Source: Flavobacteriaceae bacterium
GTDB taxonomy: Bacteria > Bacteroidota > Bacteroidia > Flavobacteriales > Flavobacteriaceae
Length of the DNA stretch: 64,000 bases
Direction of reading: 5' to 3'
Assembly: GCA_947453195.1 (NCBI GenBank)
Contig: CANGFO010000012.1
Location: 1-64,000 of the forward strand
Numbering within the stretch: the first letter of the stretch is position 1; every line of letters begins with the position of its first letter. Shown one piece after another: positions 42,961 to 52,179 of the stretch. The position numbers and the translations under genes are program-made. The notes below the pieces were generated by a model that was not told where the DNA came from, did no database searches, and saw only the letters and a program-made list of their open reading frames with translations.

Positions 42961-43326
42961 ATGGGTACTTTTGTAATTACCAAGCGGCTAAATGGTTCGT
43001 ATAAATATGAATTTAATTCGCGAAAAGGTAAAGCCATTTTAATTAGTGAAGATTTTGAGCTGCGGTTTGAATGCGAAGAAGCAATCGAGGCGTTAAAGAA
43101 GGCTGTAGATTCGATTTTCTTTATGCGATTCAAGACTAAAAACGGTAAGATGTACTTTAAAGTAATTGTAAGCGAAAAAGAAGTTGCCGTTAGTAGAAAA
43201 TACAACACCCAATTTTTAATGGAAAAGGGAATTGCAGAGATTACGCGATCACTTCATATTTCTGAAATATTAGATTTTTCTTTTCCTGCAGATGTATTTC
43301 CACCAGCGGAAGATATATTTGGATAA
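42961..43326 (+). CDS. DUF1508 (YegP-like) domain protein
   Basis: The 121-residue product has the YegP-like repeat pattern FVITKRLNGSYKYEFNSRKGKAILISEDF (beta-alpha with the NGxYKFEF core), then a diverged second half (CEEAIEALKKAVDSIFFMRFKTKNGKMYFKVI). YegP-type proteins are small alpha-beta proteins of unknown role. The frame is open further upstream to 42805, but that region holds a terminator hairpin and an independent small transcription unit, so the ATG at 42961 is the start. It is a single-gene unit at the edge of the degraded region. Confidence 0.75.
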   Translation: MGTFVITKRLNGSYKYEFNSRKGKAILISEDFELRFECEEAIEALKKAVDSIFFMRFKTKNGKMYFKVIVSEKEVAVSRKYNTQFLMEKGIAEITRSLHISEILDFSFPADVFPPAEDIFG

Positions 43327-43346
43327 TATGCAATTTAATGAGAGTT

Positions 43347-43390
43347 GTCTGTCTGAGCTTGTCGAAGACTTTAAGCAAGATTGCTTAAAA
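43347..43390 (+). repeat. TGAGCTTGTCGAAGAC dispersed-repeat fragment plus hairpin
   Basis: GTCTGAGCTTGTCGAAGAC resembles a word (CTTCGACAAGCTCAG on the other strand) that recurs in many unrelated bacterial genomes (from memory). It is followed by the perfect hairpin TTTAAGCAA-GA-TTGCTTAAA (43370-43389), which has no T tract. It lies between the DUF1508 stop and the next terminator. Confidence 0.45.
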
Positions 43391-43400
43391 TAAAGCATAA

Positions 43401-43428
43401 AAAAAGCTCCGCATTGCGGAGCTTTAAT
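43401..43428 (-). terminator. Terminator of the Ala-rich lipoprotein gene
   Basis: AAAGCTCCGCA (43403-43413) and TGCGGAGCTTT (43415-43425) form an 11-bp stem, with an A run on its left giving the minus-strand T tract. Confidence 0.88.
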
Positions 43429-43453
43429 TTTTAAATTAGAAACTTGGTTCTAA

Positions 43454-43684
43454 TTATTTTTTTGCAGGTGCAGCAGGTGCAGCAGCTTCAGCAGCTGGAG
43501 CAGCAGCTTCAGTAGCAGCAGCAGTTGTGTCAACTTTTGCAGTATCAGCTACAGCAGCAGTATCAACAGCAGCAGTGTCAACAGCAGTTGTGTCAGCAGC
43601 AGCAGCTTCAGTGTTTTCTGATTGTTTACAAGATACTACAGTTAATGCAGCGATAACAGCTAAACTTAAAAATACTTTTTTCAT
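43454..43684 (-). CDS. Ala/Thr/Asp-rich small lipoprotein
   Basis: The 76-residue precursor has a lipoprotein signal (LTVVSCKQ; Cys at about 19), after which the mature part is almost wholly low-complexity: DTTAVDTAAVDTAAVADTAKV, then Ala/Glu/Pro repeats ending PAAPAKK. The coding strand is rich in GCA/GCT repeats, so length changes by slippage are possible. There is no fold or known function; Ala-rich, unstructured lipoproteins of this sort are common in Flavobacterium. A TATCTTTG -7 box on the minus strand at 43722-43729 and the terminator at 43401-43428 mark a single-gene unit. Confidence 0.8.
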   Translation of the reverse strand: MKKVFLSLAVIAALTVVSCKQSENTEAAAADTTAVDTAAVDTAAVADTAKVDTTAAATEAAAPAAEAAAPAAPAKK

Positions 43685-43838
43685 CTTAATTTAATATAAA
43701 AGGTTAATTATTAATTCGGAGCAAAGATATAATTTTTTTTAATTGAAAAAACTTTTATTTCACTTTTTTAAAAAATTTCTCCTTGAATTCCATTTTTTAC
43801 TTATCAATATTCATGCCAAACTTAAAGAAATGTTAAAT

Positions 43839-45983
43839 TTATTTCTTTTTTGGAGTTTGAACGAGCTTTAATTCATTTATAAGGTTTTGAGCACCAGCGT
43901 ATTTATCAATAATAAATAAAACATAACGCGCATCTACCATAATATTTCTACAGATATCTGGAGAGTAAAAAATATCGCTCATGGTACCTTCCCATACTCT
44001 ATCAAAATTCAGGCCAATTAAATTTCCGTTAGCATCTAATGCAGGGCTACCCGAATTTCCTCCTGTAGTGTGGTTGGTTGCAATAAAGCAAACCGGCATT
44101 TTACCATTTACACCATACGTACCGTAATCTTTTGTTTGGTATAATTCGATTAATTTTTTAGGTACATCAAATTCATAATCTCCAGGAATATATTTTTCCA
44201 TCACTCCGTCCAATGTTGTAAATGGCTCATAGTAAACGGCATCATTAGGCTCATATCCTTTTACTTTTCCGTAAGTAACTCTTAGAGTACTATTAGCATC
44301 AGGAAAGTTTCTTTGATTTGGAAACAATTCCAAGATGGCTTTCATGTAAGTTCTTTGTGTGGCTATATTCTTTAAATTTAAAGCATCATAAGTTGGCGCT
44401 ACCTTTGAGGTATAAGCTTCCGCCATGGCTTTAATTAATTGATATCCGTTATCGTTATTTATTTTTTCAATTACTGTTTTTGAATCTCCTTCTAATAATT
44501 GTCTGAATGCGTTCAAAGAAGTTAGTTTTGAATTAGAAAAGATAGCATTTGTTAGTTTTGTAGCATCTGCATTTAGCAAACTTTCTGGAAGAAATTGCTT
44601 TGGCGATTTAGTAGCATATAATTGAATCAATTGCTCAAATACATTTTTATCTACTTCGGCATTGTAATCTTTATAAAAATCATCAATTCCTTTAGAAAGT
44701 GTATTTTTTCTATCGTTAAATGATTGCTCCCCTTTACTAGCTAGCAATTGTTCTAATTGGTATAATTTGTATCCAACAGATAGTATTTCGGTATTTCTTA
44801 AAGCCACTTCGGTAAAGTAATCTCTAGCCAAAGCATAGTCTTTAATTTCAGTATAATTTTTTTCAAAATCAGAAAGTAAGGTTCCGTATTCGGCTTGTTT
44901 TCCTGCCTGTATTACTTTTTCTTGGAATTGTTTTTCAAATTTTTGCTTTGCTGCAACGGCATTGGCTTTTTTCAATCCTTTGGTTTCTCCCATCCATTTT
45001 TTCCAATAATTCGCAACACCAGCATATTTGGAAGCATATTGAATTTTGATTGCTTGGTCTTTTCTCATAAAGCGATCTTGCACTTTTAACGCCGCATCAC
45101 GAACTTCAATTTTGGCTGGATTTAAAGTTTCAACAATTTGATTCACCGCTACCGAAGGCAAGTATTCTTGCGTTCTTCCTGGATATCCCATCACCATGGT
45201 AAAGTCGTTTTCTTTCACACCAGAAGTTGAAATTGGAAAGAATTTTTTAGGTTTATAAGGTACATTTTCTGCAGAATAAGCTGCCGGATGGTTGTTTTTA
45301 TCGGCATAAATTCTAAACAATGAAAAGTCTCCCGTGTGTCTTGGCCAAACCCAATTATCGGTATCCGAGCCAAATTTACCAATAGAGCTAGGTGGAGCTC
45401 CTACAAAACGGATGTCTTTAAAAGTTTCGGTTACAAATAATAGGTATTGGTTTCCGTCGTAAAAGGTTCTAATTTTATTCTCTTGCCAGGATTCTTTTGG
45501 TAAAGAATTACTTAAAGATGAAATATTATCTTGAATTTTCTTTTGCTTTTCAGCTTCTGTAGCAAGCGTTGCAACGCCTTCCATAACTTTGGTAGTTACA
45601 TCTTCTATTCGCACTACGAACATCACCGTCATGTTGGGATTGGTTAATTCGTCTTCCATTTTGTAAGCCCAAAAGCCATCACGAAGGTAATCGTGCTCAA
45701 CAGTTGAATGGTTTTGAATAGCGTCAAATCCGCAATGGTGGTTGGTTAAAATTAAACCTTTATCCGAAATTACTTCGGCAGTACATCCACCATCAAATTG
45801 CGGAACGGCATCTTTAAGGCTCGATTGGTTGGCATCATAAATATCTTTAGCAGAAATTTTCATTCCCAACGATTTCATTTCGGCTTCGTTCATCCCTTTC
45901 AATAAAGAAGGAATCCACATACCGCCTTGTTGCGCTTGGGTTTGAAATACAAATACTAAGAGTGCTAATTTTAAAAATTTCAT
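43839..45983 (-). CDS. S46 dipeptidyl-peptidase, DPP11 type
   Basis: S46 peptidases release dipeptides from the N-terminus of peptides in the periplasm of Bacteroidota. The 714-aa protein has a signal peptide (VFVFQTQAQ), the chymotrypsin-like catalytic histidine in TNHHCG (about 82-83), DTDNWVWPRHTGDFS with the catalytic Asp, and the nucleophile Ser644 in GGNSGSP. Residue Arg662, 18 after the Ser, corresponds to the Arg673 that gives P. gingivalis DPP11 its Asp/Glu preference (Gly in DPP7). A family-typical CGG-like GGC near residue 65 is present. It may be cotranscribed with the DUF4153 gene 12 nt upstream. Confidence 0.93.
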   Translation of the reverse strand: MKFLKLALLVFVFQTQAQQGGMWIPSLLKGMNEAEMKSLGMKISAKDIYDANQSSLKDAVPQFDGGCTAEVISDKGLILTNHHCGFDAIQNHSTVEHDYLRDGFWAYKMEDELTNPNMTVMFVVRIEDVTTKVMEGVATLATEAEKQKKIQDNISSLSNSLPKESWQENKIRTFYDGNQYLLFVTETFKDIRFVGAPPSSIGKFGSDTDNWVWPRHTGDFSLFRIYADKNNHPAAYSAENVPYKPKKFFPISTSGVKENDFTMVMGYPGRTQEYLPSVAVNQIVETLNPAKIEVRDAALKVQDRFMRKDQAIKIQYASKYAGVANYWKKWMGETKGLKKANAVAAKQKFEKQFQEKVIQAGKQAEYGTLLSDFEKNYTEIKDYALARDYFTEVALRNTEILSVGYKLYQLEQLLASKGEQSFNDRKNTLSKGIDDFYKDYNAEVDKNVFEQLIQLYATKSPKQFLPESLLNADATKLTNAIFSNSKLTSLNAFRQLLEGDSKTVIEKINNDNGYQLIKAMAEAYTSKVAPTYDALNLKNIATQRTYMKAILELFPNQRNFPDANSTLRVTYGKVKGYEPNDAVYYEPFTTLDGVMEKYIPGDYEFDVPKKLIELYQTKDYGTYGVNGKMPVCFIATNHTTGGNSGSPALDANGNLIGLNFDRVWEGTMSDIFYSPDICRNIMVDARYVLFIIDKYAGAQNLINELKLVQTPKKK

Positions 45984-45995
45984 GGATTAGGGTTT

Positions 45996-47741
45996 TTATT
46001 TTGATTTTACTAGATAGGTTGTTCCCTCAAAACTGAAGGTATTGTCTTTTTTATACCAATTAATAGAATTGATAATTGCTTTTATTTGATAGTTTTTAAA
46101 GTCAACTGTAAATGATAAATCATCAACTTGAACATCTTTAGAAGCCGATTTATATTTAGAGCAATAAGTTAAAATTTGCGGCATGATATCTTTTACTTCC
46201 TCATTTATCTTGATTTCAAAAGTTGGAACTTTACGGTTTAAATTGGAGGTAATAGTGAATTTATCTTTTCCAATTGTAGTTTCCAAATTTCCTCCATATT
46301 CACTATTTAAATAATACTCATAACCATTAACAGCATATGTGTTTTTGTTGGTGTAAATTCTTAAATAATTATCCAAATCTTTATCAGTAAATTTTACATT
46401 TTTAAACAAACCATTATACCAATACTTGTCTTTGTCAACTAAAGTTTTTGTTTTGGCATCTAAAAATGTTTTTAGGTACACTTTATCCATTCTTTCGCTT
46501 AGGAATTCAAATTTGTTTTCTACTTCGGTTTTCACCGAATCTACAATTGGAGCTTTAAAATCAATTAAGCCATTAACTAATAATTTGTTTTCGATAAGGA
46601 TTTGTTTTAATTGATTTTCTTGACTTCTTTTTGAAACAGAAAATGCATTGAAATAGGGAAAAATTAAAGCAAATACACCAAAAGCAAATAAGGAAATCGG
46701 AATGAATTTAATAGTTGCTTTTTTGAAAAAGATAAAATATAAAACTACCGCAGTCAGCCACACCGAAATTAACAATACAAAGTATCGGGCTTCGGTATAT
46801 CCATATTGCAAAACTCTTGTGAAAATAGCCACAAAAAGCAATACAATTAATGGAATCAAGGTGTAATAAAATATTTTGCTAAATAAGATAATCCAAGATT
46901 TTGTTTTTTCTTTATGTAATGGATGGACCAATAAAAGCGCAAAAATTCCAACAATAGAGTAGGCAAGTACTAAATAAGAAACCCAGCCTCTTGGCAATTC
47001 CCAGTTAATGGTGATTTTTAAGCAATAAAAATATAAGATCACCACATAAATAATCAATAGCGGAATTAAGATAAATTGGGTAAAAAATTTTAAAACCACC
47101 GGATACGACCCTTCTTTTTCTAAATAGTCTAAACCCGATTCGTTGAAAAGTAAAAAGATAAAACTGCTGCCAAAAATGGATAAGGTTACGAAAGTTTCAA
47201 AGTAAATTTTCCCTTCAAAATTAAAGTTAAATAACTCTTGAACAGCTAAAATAGCCAGTTGCACCCCGCTTGTTAACACACCAGTAAAAACAGCGGTAAG
47301 GAATAAATTAATGAACAGGTTTTTGTTGTATTGCCAAAAATTGTCTTCTTCATTTTCTTTCTTGGTAAATGAAATGAAGGCCACCAATAGATGAGAAAGT
47401 ATAAAAGTGGGCACAATAATAAACCCATAAACTTCGGAGAAGTTTTTCTCCTCACTAGGAAAAACAAAGAAAAAACCAACTAAGAACAAGATTCCAGCCA
47501 TTTGCCAAATCAATCCATTTTTAATTCTTTGTGCCAACATTTTTAACGCAAATTGAGAAGAAATTCCTAATGCAAAAGTCATCCCTAAACGCAATAATAA
47601 ATAGGCTTCTTCATCTCTTGAATCCCTTTCAATTCCGTAAATAATTACAATCACGGTTGCTAACGACATCAATAAAACTAACGGATAGTTAAAAAGTAAT
47701 GCTTTAACTTTCGATACAATAAGACTAAATTTATTTTTCAT
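45996..47741 (-). CDS. DUF4153 family multi-pass membrane protein
   Basis: The 581-residue protein has about twelve helices in residues 15-375 (for example LLFNYPLVLLMSLATVIVIIYG and FFVFPSEEKNFSEVYGF) and a soluble C-terminal part (about 380-581) that is probably periplasmic. The first part matches DUF4153, whose function is unknown. It is 18 nt downstream of the kdtA gene and 12 nt upstream of the DPP11 gene, so kdtA-DUF4153-DPP11 may be one transcript, although a functional link is not apparent. Confidence 0.8.
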   Translation of the reverse strand: MKNKFSLIVSKVKALLFNYPLVLLMSLATVIVIIYGIERDSRDEEAYLLLRLGMTFALGISSQFALKMLAQRIKNGLIWQMAGILFLVGFFFVFPSEEKNFSEVYGFIIVPTFILSHLLVAFISFTKKENEEDNFWQYNKNLFINLFLTAVFTGVLTSGVQLAILAVQELFNFNFEGKIYFETFVTLSIFGSSFIFLLFNESGLDYLEKEGSYPVVLKFFTQFILIPLLIIYVVILYFYCLKITINWELPRGWVSYLVLAYSIVGIFALLLVHPLHKEKTKSWIILFSKIFYYTLIPLIVLLFVAIFTRVLQYGYTEARYFVLLISVWLTAVVLYFIFFKKATIKFIPISLFAFGVFALIFPYFNAFSVSKRSQENQLKQILIENKLLVNGLIDFKAPIVDSVKTEVENKFEFLSERMDKVYLKTFLDAKTKTLVDKDKYWYNGLFKNVKFTDKDLDNYLRIYTNKNTYAVNGYEYYLNSEYGGNLETTIGKDKFTITSNLNRKVPTFEIKINEEVKDIMPQILTYCSKYKSASKDVQVDDLSFTVDFKNYQIKAIINSINWYKKDNTFSFEGTTYLVKSK

Positions 47742-47759
47742 AATTCAATATTGTTTAAA

Positions 47760-48989
47760 TTAGTTAATAGAATTCAAAATAGTTACCGTGGCGCCTTTAT
47801 TCATTTGAACAAAAGTATCGCAAATATGTCCTTTTTCGTGTCGAATGTCTTCGTTGGAAATTAAATTATCCAGAGCATCTTGAAGTTCCTTTATATTAGA
47901 TATCGAAATACAACCTCCTTGATGCACTAAAGCTGTGGCTTCGGCAAAGTGCGAATAATTTGGCCCAATTACAATTGGAACTCCAAAAGTTGCAGGTTCC
48001 AAAATGTTATGCACTCCCGGATTTCCAAATCCTCCTCCTACATAAGCAATATCGGCATAAGAATAAATTTTGGTTAATATTCCAATAGTGTCAATTATGA
48101 AAACTTGAAATTCATTTAGATTCTGATTTTCTTTTTCAGAAAACAAAATGGTTTTTTTTGTGATTAACGTTTGAAGTTTATCGATTTCTGATTTATGAAT
48201 GTTATGTGGCGCAATAATAAATTTCAAATCTGCGGAAGCAGAATTAATATAATTAACCAATAAACTTTCATCTTTTGGCCATGAACTTCCTATAACAATT
48301 GTTGTTTTTTGGTCTTTAAATTGTTCAATAAAATCTAAAGAATTGTCTCTTTCTAAAATAGAAACTACTCGGTCAAAACGAGTGTCTCCAGAAATTTTTA
48401 CATTAGTAAATCCAATACTCTGTAACAGATTTTTTGAATTTTCATTTTGCACAAAAAAGTAATCAAATGTGTTGAGTGCATTTCTATAAAAGCCCCCGTA
48501 TCCTTTAAAAAACGCTTGGTTTTTTCTAAATATTCCCGAAATCAAATAGGTTTTTATAGCACGTTTTTTTAATTCGTTAAGGTAATTTGGCCAAAATTCA
48601 TATTTAATAAAAAACACCATTTCGGGGTGAACCAATTCTACAAATAATTGCGCATTGCGCTTGGTGTCCAGAGGCAAGTAAATGGTTAAATCGGCTGTGG
48701 TGTTGTTTTTTCGAACTTCATATCCCGAAGGAGAAAAGAAAGTGACAACAATTTTGTGTTCAGGATATTTTATTTTGATTTGTTCAATAACCGGTAAGCC
48801 TTGTTCGTATTCCCCTAAGGAAGCCGCGTGAAACCAAATGGTTTTATCTGAAGGGTTTATTTTTTCTCTAATTCTCTCAAAAACGCCTTTTCTTCCGTCA
48901 ACAAAAAGTTTCATTTTCGGATTAAAGAGTGCCAAGAGTTGTAACACTTGGGACGCAAATAACAGAATAAGATTATATAGGAAAAGCAT
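47760..48989 (-). CDS. waaA: 3-deoxy-D-manno-octulosonic acid (Kdo) transferase
   Basis: KdtA/WaaA attaches Kdo to lipid A precursor at the inner face of the inner membrane. The 409-aa protein begins with a short membrane anchor (LFLYNLILLFASQVLQLL), then WFHAASLGEYEQGLPVIEQI, the catalytic Glu in EYE, and ends with the C-terminal half of the GT-B fold (VGGGFGNPGVHNILEPATFGVPIVIGP). Only one copy is in the window, so mono- versus bifunctional activity cannot be told. It is followed by the DUF4153 gene. Confidence 0.94.
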   Translation of the reverse strand: MLFLYNLILLFASQVLQLLALFNPKMKLFVDGRKGVFERIREKINPSDKTIWFHAASLGEYEQGLPVIEQIKIKYPEHKIVVTFFSPSGYEVRKNNTTADLTIYLPLDTKRNAQLFVELVHPEMVFFIKYEFWPNYLNELKKRAIKTYLISGIFRKNQAFFKGYGGFYRNALNTFDYFFVQNENSKNLLQSIGFTNVKISGDTRFDRVVSILERDNSLDFIEQFKDQKTTIVIGSSWPKDESLLVNYINSASADLKFIIAPHNIHKSEIDKLQTLITKKTILFSEKENQNLNEFQVFIIDTIGILTKIYSYADIAYVGGGFGNPGVHNILEPATFGVPIVIGPNYSHFAEATALVHQGGCISISNIKELQDALDNLISNEDIRHEKGHICDTFVQMNKGATVTILNSIN

Positions 48990-49053
48990 CTGGTTTTATT
49001 TGTGTTGCTAAGTTAAGTTATTTTGAAACAGGTTTAGAAATTTTCACTTTTCA

Positions 49054-50289
49054 TTAATCAAAACGAATGGTTTTTGCTGGGACAATTTTGGTAATTAAAT
49101 ACGAAGGAATTAACAAAACAACCAAACAAACAACAACCGTTCCAATGTTTAGCGCAGCGATAAATAATAAATTAATATCAACAGGTGCAACCGTAACGTA
49201 GTAATTTTCGGGTGGTAATTTTATGACTCCAAAGTATTTTTGAATTACCAATAATCCAATTCCAATAAAATTTCCCCAAAACAATCCGCGAAGAATCAAA
49301 TAAAACGCATTGTAAAGAAATATTTTTCGGATGCTCCAATTATTGGCTCCCATCGATTTTAGAATTCCAATCATTTGGGTTCTTTCTAAAATTAATACTA
49401 ATAACGCGACAACCATATTAATCGTTGAAACTACAATCATAATGATAAGAATGACCACAATATTAAAGTCAAAAAGTTTAAGCCAATCAAAAATATAGGA
49501 ATATTTTTCTTCGATGGTTTGCGATTTTAATACCGAGGAAGTTTCTTGATATACTTCGTCTCCTTTTTGTTTTATTTGTGTAAAATCGGATATAAATACT
49601 TCAAAACAACCCACTTGGTTAGGGCTCCATCTGTTCATTCTTTGCAAGTGGCGAATGTCTCCCAAGATATAAGAAGAATCAAATTCTTGCATCCCCGAAT
49701 TGTAAATTCCTACAATTTTAAATCGGCGGATGTTGGGTAAACCATTCCCATTTTGCTTCATGAATAAGGTGTTGAAATTGGCACCCAATTTTAAATTAAG
49801 ACGATTAGCTAAATACTCAGAAATTACAATTTCATTGTTTAATTGCCCTTTTAGATTCGGAATCGTACCCGAAACCAAATATTCTTTTAGGTTGTTCCAA
49901 TCAAAATCTTTGCCAACTCCTTTGTAAATAATTCCTTCAAAATCGGTTGCGGTTCTAATAATTCCACCCATGGTTGCCACAGCTTGAACGTGTTGAATCC
50001 CTTCTATATTTTTAAATTTGGGATAAAACTTTTGATGAATTGAAATAGGCTCCGTGCTCACATCCGATTCGTTTCCATTGAAATTTGAAATAATAATGTG
50101 TCCACTGAATGCAGCAACTTTTTGACGAATTTTTTGTTGTAATCCAATCCCGGTTGCAATTGAAACGATCATCATAATCATGCCCAACGCAATTGCAGTG
50201 ATTGCAATTTTTATTATTGGCGCAGAAATACTACTTTTATGGTCTTTAGTAGTAAGGAGTCGTTTGGCTATGAAATGCTCGAAGTTCAA
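49054..50289 (-). CDS. Lol-type ABC transporter permease (FtsX superfamily)
   Basis: The roughly 411-aa protein has the LolC/E layout: N-terminal helix (AIALGMIMMIVSIATGIGLQ), a large periplasmic domain (about 55-265), then three helices (VVILIIMIVVSTINMVVALLVLI; FYLILRGLFWGNFIGIG; AALNIGTVVVCLVVLLIPS). The family extracts lipoproteins for transport to the outer membrane or works as MacB-like exporters. No ATPase gene is adjacent. The frame opens at a TTG (50325), but a TATATTTG promoter box sits at 50313-50320 on this strand, so the TTG at 50289, giving NFEHFIAKRLL, is the better start. Confidence 0.87.
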   Translation of the reverse strand: MNFEHFIAKRLLTTKDHKSSISAPIIKIAITAIALGMIMMIVSIATGIGLQQKIRQKVAAFSGHIIISNFNGNESDVSTEPISIHQKFYPKFKNIEGIQHVQAVATMGGIIRTATDFEGIIYKGVGKDFDWNNLKEYLVSGTIPNLKGQLNNEIVISEYLANRLNLKLGANFNTLFMKQNGNGLPNIRRFKIVGIYNSGMQEFDSSYILGDIRHLQRMNRWSPNQVGCFEVFISDFTQIKQKGDEVYQETSSVLKSQTIEEKYSYIFDWLKLFDFNIVVILIIMIVVSTINMVVALLVLILERTQMIGILKSMGANNWSIRKIFLYNAFYLILRGLFWGNFIGIGLLVIQKYFGVIKLPPENYYVTVAPVDINLLFIAALNIGTVVVCLVVLLIPSYLITKIVPAKTIRFD

Positions 50290-50312
50290 AGAAATTGAAT
50301 TTGAAATTGTAG

Positions 50313-50320
50313 CAAATATA
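50313..50320 (-). promoter_or_regulatory. -7 box upstream of the permease
   Basis: TATATTTG on the minus strand. It lies inside the longest open frame and therefore argues for a start at 50289. No TTG at the correct distance is seen. Confidence 0.5.
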
Positions 50321-50373
50321 CGCAAAGTTTTTAGCCAGCACCGATTCCGGTTTCACAGATTAAAAATAGTTTT

Positions 50374-51606
50374 ATGAAATATTTTATAAATAGTTTTTTG
50401 CTTTTGGTTTGTTACCTGTTTGCTTCAGCTTCGTGTGGAACTCCAAAAAATAACTTTTCAAATTCTAATGATCCAATTATTACTGGTGCTGAGCGATCTG
50501 ATTTTTATTTACCACTATTAAAAGATAAAAAAGTAGGTATCGTTACCAATCAAACAGGTGGCTTTCATAAAAAAGGTAAAATGATTGTGCTTGACGGAGG
50601 GGAGGCGGATGAAGCAGATGTCAATATTTCAATTGTTGATTATTTAATTTCAAATAAAATAGCCGTTCAAAAAATATTTGCTCCCGAGCATGGTTTCCGT
50701 GGCACAGCCGATGCTGGTGAACATGTGGTAGACGGAAAAGATACCAAAACGGGGTTGCCTATTATTTCGCTTTATGGGAATAACAAAAAACCGAAACCCG
50801 AACAATTGGAAGGAATTGACATCATGATTTTTGATTTGCAAGATGTGGGTGCACGTTTTTACACTTACATTTCTACGCTTCATTATATTATGGAGGCTTG
50901 CGCCGAAAACAATATTACTTTAATGCTACTTGATAGACCCAACCCAAATGGTGCTATTGTGGATGGACCAATGCTAGAAAAAGAATACACCAGTTTTGTT
51001 GGAATGCATCCAATTCCTTTGCTTCATGGCATGACCATTGGGGAATACGCCCGAATGATAAACGGAGAAAAATGGTTAAAAGGTGGGATTCAATGTGATT
51101 TAAAAGTAATTCATTGCCTAAATTATAAACGCGAAATGGTTTATGATTTACCTGTAAAACCATCGCCTAATTTACCCAATTCACAAGCGGTGAATTTATA
51201 TGCAAGTTTGTGTCTTTTTGAAGGTGCGAATGTGAGTGTAGGTCGTGGCACCGAAAAACAATTCCAAATTTACGGCTCTCCTTATTTGCCAAAAAGTGAT
51301 TTTAGCTTTACACCAATTCCAAATTTTGGTGCTAAAGAACCCGTTTATAAAGATCAATTGTGTTACGGTGAAGATTTAACCCAAATTGAAAAAGTAAAAC
51401 AATTGGAATTAAAATGGTTGTTGAAAGCTTATAATTCAACTGCTGATAAGTCAAAATTCTTTAATGAATTCTTCACCAAATTAGCCGGAACAAAAAAATT
51501 GCAGCAACAAATTGAAAGTGGATTATCCGAAACTGAAATCAGAAAATCTTGGGAAAAAGGGTTGAATGATTTTAAGGAAATGAGAAAAAAGTATTTAATC
51601 TATTAA
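50374..51606 (+). CDS. DUF1343 lipoprotein, NamZ-like exo-N-acetylmuramidase (GH171)
   Basis: The 410-residue protein is a predicted lipoprotein (ASASCGTPK at about 18-26) and carries the DUF1343 core: KVGIVTNQTGGFHKKG, FAPEHGFRGTADAGEHV, DLQDVGARFYTYISTLHYIMEAC and LDRPNPNGAIVDGPML. Characterised members (NamZ) cut terminal N-acetylmuramic acid from peptidoglycan fragments, so recycling of wall sugars in the periplasm is likely. It is divergent from the permease and convergent with the Cys-cluster gene, four nt apart. Confidence 0.92.
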   Translation: MKYFINSFLLLVCYLFASASCGTPKNNFSNSNDPIITGAERSDFYLPLLKDKKVGIVTNQTGGFHKKGKMIVLDGGEADEADVNISIVDYLISNKIAVQKIFAPEHGFRGTADAGEHVVDGKDTKTGLPIISLYGNNKKPKPEQLEGIDIMIFDLQDVGARFYTYISTLHYIMEACAENNITLMLLDRPNPNGAIVDGPMLEKEYTSFVGMHPIPLLHGMTIGEYARMINGEKWLKGGIQCDLKVIHCLNYKREMVYDLPVKPSPNLPNSQAVNLYASLCLFEGANVSVGRGTEKQFQIYGSPYLPKSDFSFTPIPNFGAKEPVYKDQLCYGEDLTQIEKVKQLELKWLLKAYNSTADKSKFFNEFFTKLAGTKKLQQQIESGLSETEIRKSWEKGLNDFKEMRKKYLIY

Positions 51607-51610
51607 AAAA

Positions 51611-52105
51611 TTACAACGGCAATTTCTCTTTCATTTTCTCTACAATATTGAAAGCAGCAGGGCAAATCTCCACATTCTTTAAAGTTAAATTTGCAATCTG
51701 TTGGAACTTTTTTCTGTCGGTGTGTGGGAATTCTCTACAGGCTTTTGGTCGCACTTCATAAATAAAACATTTATTATCTGCTTCTAAAAAAGTACACGGA
51801 ACGCTTTGCAAAACATAATCGTTGTCTTCGTCAATGCGCAAATATTGATCAATAAATTGCTGTGGTTTTTGCTTGAAATGTTTTGAAATACGTTCAATAT
51901 CCGCCGAGGTAAAAAGCGGCCCGGTTGTTTTACAGCAATTGGCACAATCTAAACAATCGGTGCGCTTAAATTCGGCATCGTGTAAATCTTGCATGACATA
52001 GTCCAAGTTTTTGGGTGCTTTCTTTTTCAGCTTATCAAAATACTTTTTGTTTTCGATATGCTTATCTTTGGCAAGTTTAGGAAGATTGTTTAAAATATTT
52101 TTCAA
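51611..52105 (-). CDS. YkgJ-type cysteine cluster protein
   Basis: The 164-aa protein carries a CxxCC near the middle (TDCLDCANCCKTTGP, about 54-68) and two further cysteines in PCTFLEADNKCFIYEVRPKACREFP (about 104-128), the conserved zinc- or iron-sulfur-type cluster of the YkgJ family. The function is unknown; members may ligate a metal. The N-terminus is a basic helical stretch (LPKLAKDKHIENKKYFDKLKK). It is convergent with the NamZ-like gene, four nt away, and divergent from the methyltransferase gene. Confidence 0.85.
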   Translation of the reverse strand: MKNILNNLPKLAKDKHIENKKYFDKLKKKAPKNLDYVMQDLHDAEFKRTDCLDCANCCKTTGPLFTSADIERISKHFKQKPQQFIDQYLRIDEDNDYVLQSVPCTFLEADNKCFIYEVRPKACREFPHTDRKKFQQIANLTLKNVEICPAAFNIVEKMKEKLPL

Positions 52106-52145
52106 TTTGACGGATCCAAGTTATGCCGCAAAATTATAACATTTT

Positions 52146-52173
52146 AAACTTGAAACTTGAAACCTTAAACTAA
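52146..52173 (+). repeat. AAACTTGAAACTTG-type word repeat upstream of methyltransferase
   Basis: TTTAAACTTGAAACTTG is followed by AAACCTTAAACTAAT, the same words as at 23475-23536 and 30072-30103, ending about seven nt before the ATG at 52180. Confidence 0.55.
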
Positions 52174-52179
52174 TTTTTT

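Noticed and set aside
43370..43389. Hairpin TTTAAGCAA-GA-TTGCTTAAA as a terminator of the DUF1508 gene
   Set aside because: No T tract follows; more likely part of a dispersed repeat.
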